Under the pieces are notes generated by a model. The model worked only from the letters and a program-made list of their open reading frames with translations. It was not told the origin of the DNA and did no database searches. The position numbers and the translations under genes are program-made. Source: Acrocarpospora pleiomorpha (GTDB taxonomy: Bacteria; Actinomycetota; Actinomycetes; Streptosporangiales; Streptosporangiaceae). From it: a stretch of 34,992 nt of DNA. The DNA is taken from contig NZ_BLAF01000075.1 of assembly GCF_009687885.1 (NCBI RefSeq), positions 1-34,992 on the forward strand. Reading direction: 5' to 3'. Of this stretch, positions 1-7,723 are shown piece by piece. Each line of letters begins with the position of its first letter. Positions within the stretch are counted from its first letter, which is position 1.

Positions 1-2
1 GG

Positions 3-293
3 GTTGATGGGGTGGTTCATCTCGATCAGCTGGCGGTGCGGCCTGAGCATGGGGGGCGCGGGGTTGGGAGCGCGCTGCTGGAGGCGGTGTGCGAGCATGC
101 GGCGGCGGTGTCGGATGCGGTGACCTTGACGACGTTTCGGGATGTGCCGTGGAATGCGCCGTGGTACGCGCGACGGGGCTTTGCCGTACTGGAGGGGGAG
201 CGGTGGGGGCCCGAGATGGCGAGGCTGGTGGCGTACGAGCGGGAGTCGGGGATTGCGGTTGAGCCGCGTGTGGTCATGCGCAGGGACGTGTGA
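3..293 (+). CDS. GNAT family N-acetyltransferase, C-terminal part
   Basis: The reading frame is open to the left edge, so the start lies outside the window; about 96 residues remain. It carries the acetyl-CoA-binding motif A of GNAT enzymes (LAVRPEHGGRGVGSALLEA) near the visible N-terminus. The following NAPWYARRGF segment is the usual tyrosine-containing strand/helix that ends the fold. Family members transfer an acetyl group from acetyl-CoA to an amine; the substrate cannot be told from this fragment. A downstream GTG at 12 could be read as a start, but it would remove the strand before motif A. It ends 50 bases before the yajQ start on the same strand, so co-transcription is possible. Confidence 0.8.
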   Translation, partial: VDGVVHLDQLAVRPEHGGRGVGSALLEAVCEHAAAVSDAVTLTTFRDVPWNAPWYARRGFAVLEGERWGPEMARLVAYERESGIAVEPRVVMRRDV

Positions 294-343
294 GCTCGCG
301 GCCACTAAGGTCGAAGTCGAACGAGGAGAGGATACGGACAGCG

Positions 344-835
344 ATGGCCGATAGCAGTTTTGACGTGGTGTCGGAGATCGACCGGCAGGAGGTCGATAAC
401 GCCTTGAACCAGACGGTCAAGGAGGTCGGGCATCGCTTCGACTTCAAAGGGACCGGGGCGAGTATTTCCTGGTCGGGGCAGAAGGGGATCGAGATCAAGG
501 CGAACAGCGAGGAGCGGGCCAACGCGGTTCTCGATGTGTTCAAGGACAAGCTCGTGAAGCGCGGGCTTTCGCTCAAGGTGCTCGACGCCGAGGAGCCGAA
601 GTTGTCCGGTAAGGAGTATCGGATGGCCGTGGCGCTCAAGGAGGGCATCGACCAGGAGAACGCCAAGAAGATCTCCAAGCTCATCCGGGATGAGGGGCCG
701 AAGGGCGTGAAGGCGCAGATCCAGGGCGAGGAGCTCCGGGTCAGTTCGAAGAAGAAGGACGAGTTGCAGGAGGTCATCGCCCTGCTCAAGGGCAAAGATC
801 TCGACATCGCGCTCCAGTTCAAGAACTACCGCTGA
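344..835 (+). CDS. yajQ: YajQ family nucleotide-binding protein (UPF0234)
   Basis: 163 residues, the normal length for the family. It opens with the family hallmark ADSSFDVVSEIDRQEVDNA, has the conserved HRFDFKGTGASI segment around residues 29-40, and ends in DLDIALQFKNYR. YajQ proteins have two ferredoxin-like RNA-recognition-type domains. They bind nucleotides or nucleic acids, and the Xanthomonas homologue binds cyclic di-GMP; the role in actinobacteria is unclear. The ATG at 344 is chosen because it begins the conserved family N-terminus and has the purine-rich GAGGAGAGGA stretch about 12 bases upstream. An upstream in-frame GTG at 290 would add 18 residues unlike the family. It is followed by a hairpin terminator shared with the convergent sigma factor gene. 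Confidence 0.95.
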   Translation: MADSSFDVVSEIDRQEVDNALNQTVKEVGHRFDFKGTGASISWSGQKGIEIKANSEERANAVLDVFKDKLVKRGLSLKVLDAEEPKLSGKEYRMAVALKEGIDQENAKKISKLIRDEGPKGVKAQIQGEELRVSSKKKDELQEVIALLKGKDLDIALQFKNYR

Positions 836-872
836 CGAGACGGCATTTCTGTTCTCGTTCCACGGGCGATTT

Positions 873-913
873 CCGAGGCACACGGTCGACCACGCGTCTT
901 CCCTGTGCCTCGG
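873..913. terminator. Hairpin between convergent yajQ and sigma factor genes
   Basis: Perfect 10-base inverted repeat CCGAGGCACA (873-882) and TGTGCCTCGG (904-913) with a 21-base loop, in the 101-base gap between two gene ends that face each other. No T run follows, which is usual for terminators in high-GC actinobacteria. It could serve both strands. Confidence 0.6.
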
Positions 914-936
914 CCCATGTCTGGGCACTGTTGAAT

Positions 937-1431
937 TCATTGTCGTGCGAGAAGTTCACCGAGGCGGTCATGCGCCCGGGAAGCGCGTGACTTCACTGTT
1001 CCGATCGGGACGCGGAGCCGGTCGGCGACTTCCTGCTGGGTCAGACCTTCGAAGTACATGAGCTCGACCACCCGCCGATGATCCGGCTCAAGATTTTGTA
1101 CGGCATGCCGCACAGACTCCAAAACATCGCTATCGGTAGTCGGTTCAGGGATAGTGTCCAGAAGTTCGACGGTGGCCGGATGGCGGCTGACCCGCCGGTG
1201 CACGCTGAACGCGCAGCGCCGGACGATCTGGTACAGCCAGGGAGCGATTTCGCGATCGCTGTCGAAGCTTGACGCGTTCCGCCACGCGCGGAGCAGGGCG
1301 TCCTGGACCGCCTCTTCGGCCAGGTGCGCATCCCCGAGCAGGGTCAGCGCCGTACGGAACAGCGCGGGCCGGTAACGAGCCCCGATCTCAGCGAACGCGG
1401 CTTCGTCACCTGCGCGGAAACGCTCCAGCAT
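937..1431 (-). CDS. ECF-type RNA polymerase sigma factor
   Basis: About 164 residues with sigma region 2 at residues 1-70 (FRAGDEAAFAEI, then AEEAVQDALLRAWRN and the WLYQIVRR end) and region 4 at about 105-160. Region 4 includes the helix-turn-helix LTQQEVADRLRVPIGTVKSR. ECF sigma factors redirect RNA polymerase to a small regulon, normally in response to envelope or stress signals. No anti-sigma gene is adjacent. The divergent neighbour encodes a secreted beta-propeller, a plausible target or partner. The ATG at 1431 starts directly at region 2. A GTG at 1524 would add 31 residues of low coding character, and neither start has a good ribosome site, so the start is uncertain. The stop is certain. 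Confidence 0.85.
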   Translation of the reverse strand: MLERFRAGDEAAFAEIGARYRPALFRTALTLLGDAHLAEEAVQDALLRAWRNASSFDSDREIAPWLYQIVRRCAFSVHRRVSRHPATVELLDTIPEPTTDSDVLESVRHAVQNLEPDHRRVVELMYFEGLTQQEVADRLRVPIGTVKSRASRAHDRLGELLARQ

Positions 1432-1582
1432 GCCACGCCGGCAGTACGAGGCACGACCTGGCAGGCCATGTCGGGATTCGGTTGACGTGTTCACAGGGAC
1501 GAGCCTGGCCGATCCCGGTTTCACCGGCCTGTCGGATCGAGTTCGTTACGCGTACTCACCATCCGTTATCAATTCGTTGCAC

Positions 1583-1607
1583 AACCTTTGGCCGTGCGAT
1601 CGCATCT
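1583..1607 (+). promoter_or_regulatory. Possible ECF-type promoter for the beta-propeller gene
   Basis: AACCTTT at 1583-1589 followed by CGCATCT at 1601-1607 resembles the AAC-containing -35 and C-rich -10 of ECF promoters, about 25 bases before the start at 1633. It sits in the divergent region beside an ECF sigma gene. This is a pattern match only. Confidence 0.3.
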
Positions 1608-1632
1608 ACTTCAAGTGAAGAAAGGAATGACG

Positions 1633-2616
1633 ATGAAAAGACTGGCGATTCTGGCGGTCGCGGCGGCGTCCGTCGTTGTGGCGTATCCAGCGCAGGCGCA
1701 GGATACGGACGCTACCGCTCGATATGCGGTGCTGAAAAGCTGCCCGAAAAAGGATTACCGGGTGCCGTGCGGCCCGTGGACGATAACGCGGCGGGATGGC
1801 AAGCAGTTCGTGCTGGCGGACGCGCAGGTTTTCCAGGTCTGGGTGAACGGCAAAAACTCCACGGAGGTGTCGCTGCCGATCACCCTGAGCGGTGACGGGC
1901 AAAGGGTCGTGTACTTCCGCAAGTCCGACCGGCGACTCGTGGTCCGCGACCTGACCACGGACAAGGTGTTCACGCTCCCCAGCAAGGTCGCCCAGGTGCC
2001 CAAGGGGCTCACCATGGGCGATATTGGAACGTTCTTGTCCAAGGACGGGACGCTCCTGGCCGTCGACTACCTCGCAGACACCGCCAAGCGGCCGTCCTGG
2101 ATCGTCGAGGTGGACACCGGCACGGTCAGCACGGTCAAGGGCAACGCGTCGGTGGAGTCCATCAGCCCGGGCGGGAAATACCTCCTCGCCTCCGAGTACA
2201 CGAACGAGAACACCCTCAAGTACATCGCGTACGACACGACGGGCAACGTGGCGAACAGCCAGGTCGTCCCGCAGGTGATCTCGAACAATGCGCCGGTCGC
2301 GCTGGCCGACGACGGCGCCACGGTCGCCGTGATCGTGAACAGCGCCACCGGCAAGAAGTATCTGCGGACCTACGACCTGGCTCAGGACACTCTCGGCGAG
2401 AGGATCAAGGCGGCGATTCCGGACACGGAGTCGGTGCAGCGGGCGCTGTGGGACACCAGTGATCGTCTTTCGGTCTGGACGTTCCATGACGCGGAGACTT
2501 ACACCGCCACCCTGACGACATCGTGGCACCTGGACGCCGGCACCGGCGAGGCGAAGAAGACCGACTCGTTCAAGATCAAGTCCATGGTCTGGGATTACCG
2601 GCTGCCGGGAGGATGA
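1633..2616 (+). CDS. Secreted WD40/TolB-like beta-propeller protein
   Basis: 327 residues. It begins with a Sec signal peptide: KR, a hydrophobic stretch LAILAVAAASVVVAY and a likely cleavage site after PAQAQ. The mature part has repeated blade-like units of the PD40/TolB kind, for example SLPITLSGDGQRVVYFRKSDRRL, SPGGKYLLASE and ADDGATVAVIV. Each has a small/GD-G turn and an aromatic strand. No enzyme motif was seen. The ATG at 1633 is preferred over 1627 because AAGGA at 1622-1626 is then spaced six bases away. It is divergent from the ECF sigma gene and separated from it by about 200 bases. I infer a cell-surface or extracytoplasmic role; specific function is unknown. Confidence 0.75.
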   Translation: MKRLAILAVAAASVVVAYPAQAQDTDATARYAVLKSCPKKDYRVPCGPWTITRRDGKQFVLADAQVFQVWVNGKNSTEVSLPITLSGDGQRVVYFRKSDRRLVVRDLTTDKVFTLPSKVAQVPKGLTMGDIGTFLSKDGTLLAVDYLADTAKRPSWIVEVDTGTVSTVKGNASVESISPGGKYLLASEYTNENTLKYIAYDTTGNVANSQVVPQVISNNAPVALADDGATVAVIVNSATGKKYLRTYDLAQDTLGERIKAAIPDTESVQRALWDTSDRLSVWTFHDAETYTATLTTSWHLDAGTGEAKKTDSFKIKSMVWDYRLPGG

Positions 2617-2623
2617 GCTGGGT

Positions 2624-2629
2624 TATCGT
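2624..2629 (+). promoter_or_regulatory. -10 element TATCGT, leaderless gene
   Basis: TATCGT lies exactly six bases before the ATG at 2636, placing transcription start at or near the start codon. No ribosome-binding site precedes the gene. The same arrangement recurs before 11442, 12114 and 12822. Confidence 0.5.
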
Positions 2630-2635
2630 CGCCAT

Positions 2636-3211
2636 ATGGGCAAGATCTATGAGGAATTGACAGACCGGTTGCGGGAGTTCATCACCTCACAGCCGGTCTA
2701 CTTCGTCGCGACCGCCCCAGAATCCGGCGGGCACGTCAACGTCTCCCCCAAGGGATACGCCGACACGTTCGCCGTACTCGACCAGACCACGGTCGCCTAT
2801 CTCGATCTCGAAGGCAGCGGCGTGGAGACCATCGCCCACATCCGCGACAACGGCCGCATCACCGTCATGTTCTGCGCGTTCTCCGGCAAACCCAACATCG
2901 TCCGCCTGTACGGCACCGGCACGGTCGTCACCCCGGAAGATCCGCAATTCGCCCAGCTGATCGGCAAGTTCGGGCCGCACCCGGGGGTTCGATCGATCAT
3001 CGTGATCGCCTGCGATCGCATCACCGATTCGTGCGGTTTCTCCGTCCCCTTCATGACGTTCGAGAAGGATCGCACGCTCCTCGATGAGTGGGCGGGCCGC
3101 AAGGACGTGCAGGAACGCCGCGCCTATCGGGCCAAGAACAACCGCGAGAGCATCGACGGGCTGCCCGCCCTGCGCCCCGACGAGACGGACCCGGTCCACC
3201 TGCACTCCTGA
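2636..3211 (+). CDS. Pyridoxamine 5'-phosphate oxidase family flavoprotein
   Basis: 191 residues, a typical length for the PNPOx-like split-barrel family. The N-terminal barrel has QPVYFVATAPESGGHVNVSPKG (residues about 19-40) and the conserved strand AYLDLEGSGVETIAHIRDNGRITVMFCAFSG. These form the flavin (FMN) or F420 binding cleft seen in this family. The NVSPKG motif is characteristic of one bacterial subgroup that acts on unknown small substrates. The C-terminal third is a charged helical tail. It begins 20 bases after the beta-propeller stop but appears to be leaderless with its own promoter. It ends tail to tail with the htpX-like gene, with a gap of seven bases. Confidence 0.88.
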   Translation: MGKIYEELTDRLREFITSQPVYFVATAPESGGHVNVSPKGYADTFAVLDQTTVAYLDLEGSGVETIAHIRDNGRITVMFCAFSGKPNIVRLYGTGTVVTPEDPQFAQLIGKFGPHPGVRSIIVIACDRITDSCGFSVPFMTFEKDRTLLDEWAGRKDVQERRAYRAKNNRESIDGLPALRPDETDPVHLHS

Positions 3212-3218
3212 CGGGAGC

Positions 3219-4064
3219 TCAGGCCGGGCGGCCCGCCATACGTTCCAGGCGGGCGACGCGTTCCGTGGTCGGCGGGTGCGTGGCGAAGCATGAGCCGGCG
3301 CCGAACGGGCTGGCGATCATCATGTGGCCGGCCGAGGCGATCTGGGCGTTTCGCGGGAGCGGGAGATGCCGGGTGCCCGCGTCGATCTTGCGGAGGGCGC
3401 TTGCCAGGGATCCGGGGTCGCCGGTCAGGCGGGCCGCAGCCTCGTCGGCGGCGAACTCGCGGGAGCGGGCGACGGCCAGGCGGATCATGGTGGCGGCGAC
3501 CGGGCCGAGGGTCAGCAGGATCAGGGTGCCGAGCAGGCCGGGAGGTTCGTCGCCGTCGTCGGTGGAGCCGAAGAGCACGCCGATGTAGCCGAAGTAGGTG
3601 ATCATCGTGGCCAGCGCGCCCGCGACTGAGTTGAGCAGGATGTCGCGGTTGTAGACGTGCGAGAGTTCGTGCGCGATCACGCCGCGAAGTTCCCGTTCGT
3701 CCAGGAGGGTGATCAGGCCGCGGGTGACGCAGATGGCGGCATTGCGGGGGTTGCGACCGGTGGCGAAGGCGTTCGGCTGGTTGGTCGGGGAGAGGTACAG
3801 GCGGGGCATCGGGCGGCGGGCGTCATACGAGAGTTCGCGGACAATGCCGTACAACTCTGGCTGTTCTACCTCGCCGACCGGACGGGCGCGCAGGGCGGCG
3901 AGGGCGATCCGGTCCGAGCAGAAGAACGCCACGCCACCGGCCCCGAGCGCGATCAGCAGCGCGATCAGCACCCCCGTGCCGCCGCCGATCCAGGCCCCCA
4001 CCGCCAGCATCAAACCGGACAGAACCCCCAGAAGCACCGCCGTACGCACACCGTTGTGACGCAC
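3219..4064 (-). CDS. htpX: HtpX-like M48 membrane metalloprotease
   Basis: 281 residues. Two hydrophobic segments at residues about 7-27 and 30-50 anchor the N-terminus. The catalytic zinc motif HELSH is at 132-136 and the third zinc ligand is probably E203 in SREFAADEAA. A second hydrophobic pair, at about 143-165 and 176-198, follows HELSH. HtpX proteases degrade misfolded membrane proteins. The start is the GTG at 4064, directly behind a strong GGAGGAGG site; an upstream ATG at 4124 would add 20 unrelated residues. It lies 97 bases downstream of nuoN on the same strand. From memory, a similar htpX-next-to-partial-nuo order occurs in Streptomyces. Confidence 0.92.
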   Translation of the reverse strand: MRHNGVRTAVLLGVLSGLMLAVGAWIGGGTGVLIALLIALGAGGVAFFCSDRIALAALRARPVGEVEQPELYGIVRELSYDARRPMPRLYLSPTNQPNAFATGRNPRNAAICVTRGLITLLDERELRGVIAHELSHVYNRDILLNSVAGALATMITYFGYIGVLFGSTDDGDEPPGLLGTLILLTLGPVAATMIRLAVARSREFAADEAAARLTGDPGSLASALRKIDAGTRHLPLPRNAQIASAGHMMIASPFGAGSCFATHPPTTERVARLERMAGRPA

Positions 4065-4161
4065 GCCCTCCTCCTCCCGGTCAGCCCGAAGAAGCGGAGC
4101 GCCCCGCGCCCGCCGACCGTCCAACGCGCGCGGTCCGGTCGAACGTTCCCGGAAACGGGGT

Positions 4162-5853
4162 TCAGGCGAGGGTGCCGAGCACCAGCTGGGGCGCCACCGA
4201 GAAGGCGACCGTGAGCAGTAACGCCGCGCCGATGGCGATGACCACGGGGGTCCGCCCGCGCTCTTCCGTCACGGTACGGCTCTCGCCTGCCGGAGCCGGG
4301 GTGAACAGCCGAGCTGTCCATGCCAGGTAGTAGTAGAGCCCGATCACGGTGTTGACCGCCATGACGATCGCCAGCCAGCCGAGGCCGCCCGCGACGATCT
4401 CACGGAAGACGACGACCTTGGCGAACAGGCCCGCGAGGCCTGGTGGGAGTCCGGCCAGGCAGATCAGGGCGAACGCGAGGGAGATCGCGGCTCCGGGGCT
4501 GCGATAGGCGAGTCCTCGGTAGTCGTCGAGCTGGTTTCGCGCGTGCCTGCGGGAGATCAGCATGACCACGGCGAACGCCAGCAGGTTCATCGCCGCGTAG
4601 AACACCAGGTAGGCGATCGAGGCGTTCGCGGCCCAGAACATGCCGACATCGCCGGATAGCTCGATGGCCTGTGATTTCGAGATGACGGACGCGCCGGATT
4701 CGGCCACGGCGGGTGCGGTGTCCGGGGTGACGACCGGGTTACCGACGGCGGCGGGCCCGCTCATGCGGTTCATCAAGGCGACGATGTCCACGTGGACCGC
4801 GAGCGGTGCCAGGATGTAGCCCGATTGCGCGACCGACGACCAGGCGAGCATGCGCACCGCGTGGCGTTGCCGGAGCGCGAGGACGTTGCCGACCGTCATG
4901 GTGAGCGCGGCGATGATCGCGACGAGGGGTGTCCAGGTGGCGGCCTCGCTGAACAGGGCATGGCTGAGAACCAGGATCAATCCGGCGAAGCCCGCCGCCT
5001 TCGAGACCACCGACAGCAGTGCGGCCACCGGCACCGGCGCGCCTTCGTAGACGTCGCCCGCCCAGAAGTGGAACGGCACCGCCGCGACTTTGAACGCGAA
5101 CCCGGCGACGACGAGCACGACGCCTACGGTCACGACGGCGGAGCCGTCGTGGAGCACGGCACCGGTGGATTCCAGGTGCTGGACCAGCACGGGCTGGCTG
5201 GTGAGGGCGCTGGAACTATAGGAATATGTCGGTCGCAGGGCCGCGGCCAGGCGATCCAGATGCACCGCACCGGTCATGCCGTAGAGCAGCGAAACCCCGA
5301 ACAGCATGACCGCGGTCGACACCACGGAGACCACGAAAAGCTTCAACGACGCTTCAGAGGCCCGGCCGTCGTATCGTCGCAGCGCCGTCAACGCGAACAC
5401 CGGAAGCGATACCAGTTCCAGAGCGACGACCAGCATGACCAGATCCCGCGCGGCGGGCAGCAGCACCGCACCGGTCAGCGTCGCCAGCAGCAGAAAGTAC
5501 CACTCCCCCACCGGAATCCGCCCACCGGCCAACTCCGCCATCGACAGCAGCACGACGACGACGCCCGCCACCAGCGTCAGCCCGGCGAAGATCACCGTGA
5601 ACGAATCCATCACAAACGAACACGACTCAGCCGCCCCTGGCACGCAAAACGTCCGCAACTCATCCCCGCGTACGGCTTGCGCCACCACCACCCCAAGCGC
5701 CGCCAGCACCCCCACCAGCGAAACCAACCCGAGCACGGCACGCGACACTCCGGCCCGATTGGGCAGAAAAACATCGAGAACGAGCACCAATCCCGAGGTC
5801 AACGCGAGAATCAACGGCGCGGCAATCGCCCAGTAGTCGATGGACTGAATCAT
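4162..5853 (-). CDS. nuoN: NADH-quinone oxidoreductase subunit N
   Basis: 563 residues, an antiporter-like proton-pumping subunit of complex I with about 14 membrane helices. Conserved charged residues can be seen: E146 in VALELVSLP, K171 in SEASLKLFVVS, and K255 in GFAFKVAAVPFHFWAGDVYEGAP. The AWSSVAQSGYIL loop helix is at 337-350. It is longer than the roughly 485-residue enterobacterial subunit because of two hydrophilic insertions, at about 205-238 and 365-402. The ATG at 5853 is preceded by GGAGGGGG. It is the last gene of the nuoI-N block. The spacer upstream holds a 102-bp tandem repeat. Confidence 0.95.
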   Translation of the reverse strand: MIQSIDYWAIAAPLILALTSGLVLVLDVFLPNRAGVSRAVLGLVSLVGVLAALGVVVAQAVRGDELRTFCVPGAAESCSFVMDSFTVIFAGLTLVAGVVVVLLSMAELAGGRIPVGEWYFLLLATLTGAVLLPAARDLVMLVVALELVSLPVFALTALRRYDGRASEASLKLFVVSVVSTAVMLFGVSLLYGMTGAVHLDRLAAALRPTYSYSSSALTSQPVLVQHLESTGAVLHDGSAVVTVGVVLVVAGFAFKVAAVPFHFWAGDVYEGAPVPVAALLSVVSKAAGFAGLILVLSHALFSEAATWTPLVAIIAALTMTVGNVLALRQRHAVRMLAWSSVAQSGYILAPLAVHVDIVALMNRMSGPAAVGNPVVTPDTAPAVAESGASVISKSQAIELSGDVGMFWAANASIAYLVFYAAMNLLAFAVVMLISRRHARNQLDDYRGLAYRSPGAAISLAFALICLAGLPPGLAGLFAKVVVFREIVAGGLGWLAIVMAVNTVIGLYYYLAWTARLFTPAPAGESRTVTEERGRTPVVIAIGAALLLTVAFSVAPQLVLGTLA

Positions 5854-5863
5854 CCCGCCCCCT

Positions 5864-6170
5864 CCATCCCTCGCCGGTCCGGGAAGCCCAGCGAGCCGGC
5901 GCAGATCATGGGGCTCCCAGCAGAGGGCCGAGGCCGGTGAGCCCCAGCAACGCCGACGGCCCCTACGTCCCTCGCCGTCCCGAGGAGGCTAGTGAGTCCA
6001 GCGCGGATCATGGCGCCCCCAGCAGAGGGCCGAGGCCGGTGAACTCCAATAACGCCGACGAGCCCTCCGTCCCTCGCCATCCCGAGGAGCCCAGTGAGCC
6101 CAGCGCAGATCATGGCGCCCCCAGCAGGGATTGGACGACCGGGTCGGTGAGCCCGAGCAATGCCGATGGC
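5864..6170 (-). repeat. 102-bp tandem repeat derived from the nuoM 3' end
   Basis: Units run 5899-6000 and 6001-6102 (both exactly 102 bases). A third copy starts at 6103 and is the real nuoM 3' end; a 35-base fragment of a fourth lies at 5864-5898. Copies share landmarks such as GATCATGG, CCCAGCAGAGGGCCGAGGCCGGTGA and CCCTCGCC. On the minus strand each copy reproduces a nuoM-like tail ending LLGAP-stop. The array fills the 256-base nuoM-nuoN spacer and ends just at the nuoN ribosome site. Confidence 0.9.
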
Positions 6171-7723
6171 CATAGGCCGAAAAGCACGGTCAGCGCGACC
6201 AGCGGAACCCATGCAGCCAGTTCGGACGGCATGACGTCGGCTGTTCTGAGGAGGAGGGGGTCTTCGGCTGTTGCTGTTCTGGTGGCTACGGGCTCGGTGA
6301 GGTTGGGGAATCCTTCTGCTGTTTCGGTGGGAGGGCCGGGGGGTGTGGTGAGGGGTTCGCCGGGGTGGCCGTGGGTTATGCGGGACAGCATGAGGAGGAA
6401 GTAGGCGGCGGTGAGGACTGCGCCTAGGCCGCCGATGGTCATGAAGACGAGGAAAAGAGGGCGGGACAGGATGGCTGCGGGTTGGAATGCGCCTTGTAGG
6501 GCGAGCATTTCTCCCCAGAAGCCGGCTAGGCCGGGGAGGCCGAGGGAGGCGATGCAGGCGAAGGTGAGGAGGGAGCCGACGTAGGGGAGGCGGCCGAGCA
6601 TTCCGCCGCCGAGGCGGGTCATGTCGGCGGTTCCGTAGCGTTCCTTGATGGCTCCGGCGATGAAGAAGAGGAGGCCGGTTATGAGGCCGTGGGCGACATT
6701 TCCGAAAAGGGCGGCGTTGATGCCTACGGGGGTGAGGGTGGCGAAGCCGAGCAGGATGAAGCCCATGTGGCCGACGGAGGAGTAGGCGATCATTCGTTTC
6801 AGGTCTTGCTGGGCTAGGCAGGCGAGTGCGCCGTACACGATGCCGATGACGGCGAAAGCGCCGAGCCAGGGGGCGATGGTTGCGGCACCCTCGGGGAGAA
6901 TGGGGATCGCGATTCGGGCGAAGCCGTAGGTGCCCATCTTGAGCAGGACGCCGGCCAGGAGGACTGAACCCACGGTGGGGGCTTCGGTGTGGGCGTCGGG
7001 TAGCCAGGTGTGTAGTGGCCACATGGGGGTCTTCACCGCGAGGCCGATACCGATGGCGATGAACGCGATGATCTGCGTCGCTCGTGACATCGGATGGGAT
7101 TGCGCGAGAGCGACCATGTCCAGGGTGCCGGTTTGGGACCAGATCAGGAGCAGTCCCAGGAGGAGTACGGCGGAGCCGAGCAAGGTGTAGAGGATGAACT
7201 TGATCGCCGCGGCGCGTCGTTGTGTGCCGCCCCAGATCGCGATCACGAAATACATCGGGATCAGCACGACCTCGAAGAACACGAAGAACAGCAGGAGATC
7301 GAGCGCGACGAATGTGCCCATCATGCCGAATTCCAGGACCAGCAAGGTGAAGACGAGCGCTCTTGGCCGGAGTGCCTCAAGCCGGACCCCGCCTTGCGAA
7401 GATCGCCCTGCGAGGTAGCCGAAACATAGGAAACTCAGCAAGGCGGTCAGGACGACCAAGGGCAGGGAGATGCCGTCGAGACCCAGATGGAAGCGGAGAT
7501 CCAGACCTGGGATCCACGGCACATCGGTCTCGAACTGCATGCGCTCCGGCGCGGAGTAGTCGAACCCTGCCAGCAGAACGACCGCCACCGCCAGCGTGGC
7601 TCCGGACACGGCCAAGCCATAACCGCGAGGAACACGCCCGGCAAAAGCAGGAGCCATCAGCCCGGCGGCCCCCACCAGCGGCAACGCCACCAGCACGACC
7701 AAAAGCCACCCAGAACTGCTCAT
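6110..7723 (-). CDS. nuoM: NADH-quinone oxidoreductase subunit M
   Basis: 537 residues, the second antiporter-like subunit of complex I. Features seen are the glutamate in LLFFVFFEVVLIPMYF, the lysine in GLAVKTPMWPLHTWLPDAH with the following EAPTVGSVLLAGVLLKMG, and LKRMIAYSSVGHMGFILLG. A hydrophilic stretch rich in Pro and Thr (HPGEPLTTPPGPPTETAEG) lies near the C-terminus before the last membrane segments. The ATG at 7721-7723 overlaps the nuoL stop by four bases, so translation is coupled. The very end of the gene lies inside the first unit of the downstream 102-bp repeat. Confidence 0.96.
   Translation of the reverse strand: MSSSGWLLVVLVALPLVGAAGLMAPAFAGRVPRGYGLAVSGATLAVAVVLLAGFDYSAPERMQFETDVPWIPGLDLRFHLGLDGISLPLVVLTALLSFLCFGYLAGRSSQGGVRLEALRPRALVFTLLVLEFGMMGTFVALDLLLFFVFFEVVLIPMYFVIAIWGGTQRRAAAIKFILYTLLGSAVLLLGLLLIWSQTGTLDMVALAQSHPMSRATQIIAFIAIGIGLAVKTPMWPLHTWLPDAHTEAPTVGSVLLAGVLLKMGTYGFARIAIPILPEGAATIAPWLGAFAVIGIVYGALACLAQQDLKRMIAYSSVGHMGFILLGFATLTPVGINAALFGNVAHGLITGLLFFIAGAIKERYGTADMTRLGGGMLGRLPYVGSLLTFACIASLGLPGLAGFWGEMLALQGAFQPAAILSRPLFLVFMTIGGLGAVLTAAYFLLMLSRITHGHPGEPLTTPPGPPTETAEGFPNLTEPVATRTATAEDPLLLRTADVMPSELAAWVPLVALTVLFGLWPSALLGLTDPVVQSLLGAP

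Noticed and set aside
835..858. ACGAGA...TCTCGT hairpin right after yajQ
   Set aside because: Only six paired bases; the 10-base hairpin at 873-913 is the stronger terminator candidate.
1431..1524. Extended sigma factor start at GTG 1524
   Set aside because: The extra 31 residues show no sigma features and mixed codon use; still possible, so noted in the entry.
4792..5940. A plus-strand frame of 382 codons opposite nuoN
   Set aside because: His/Arg/Gln-rich antisense shadow of nuoN with no recognisable domain.
5850..7022. A minus-strand frame of about 390 codons over nuoM and its spacer
   Set aside because: It is an out-of-frame shadow of nuoM with Arg/Pro/His-rich composition, running into the 102-bp repeats.
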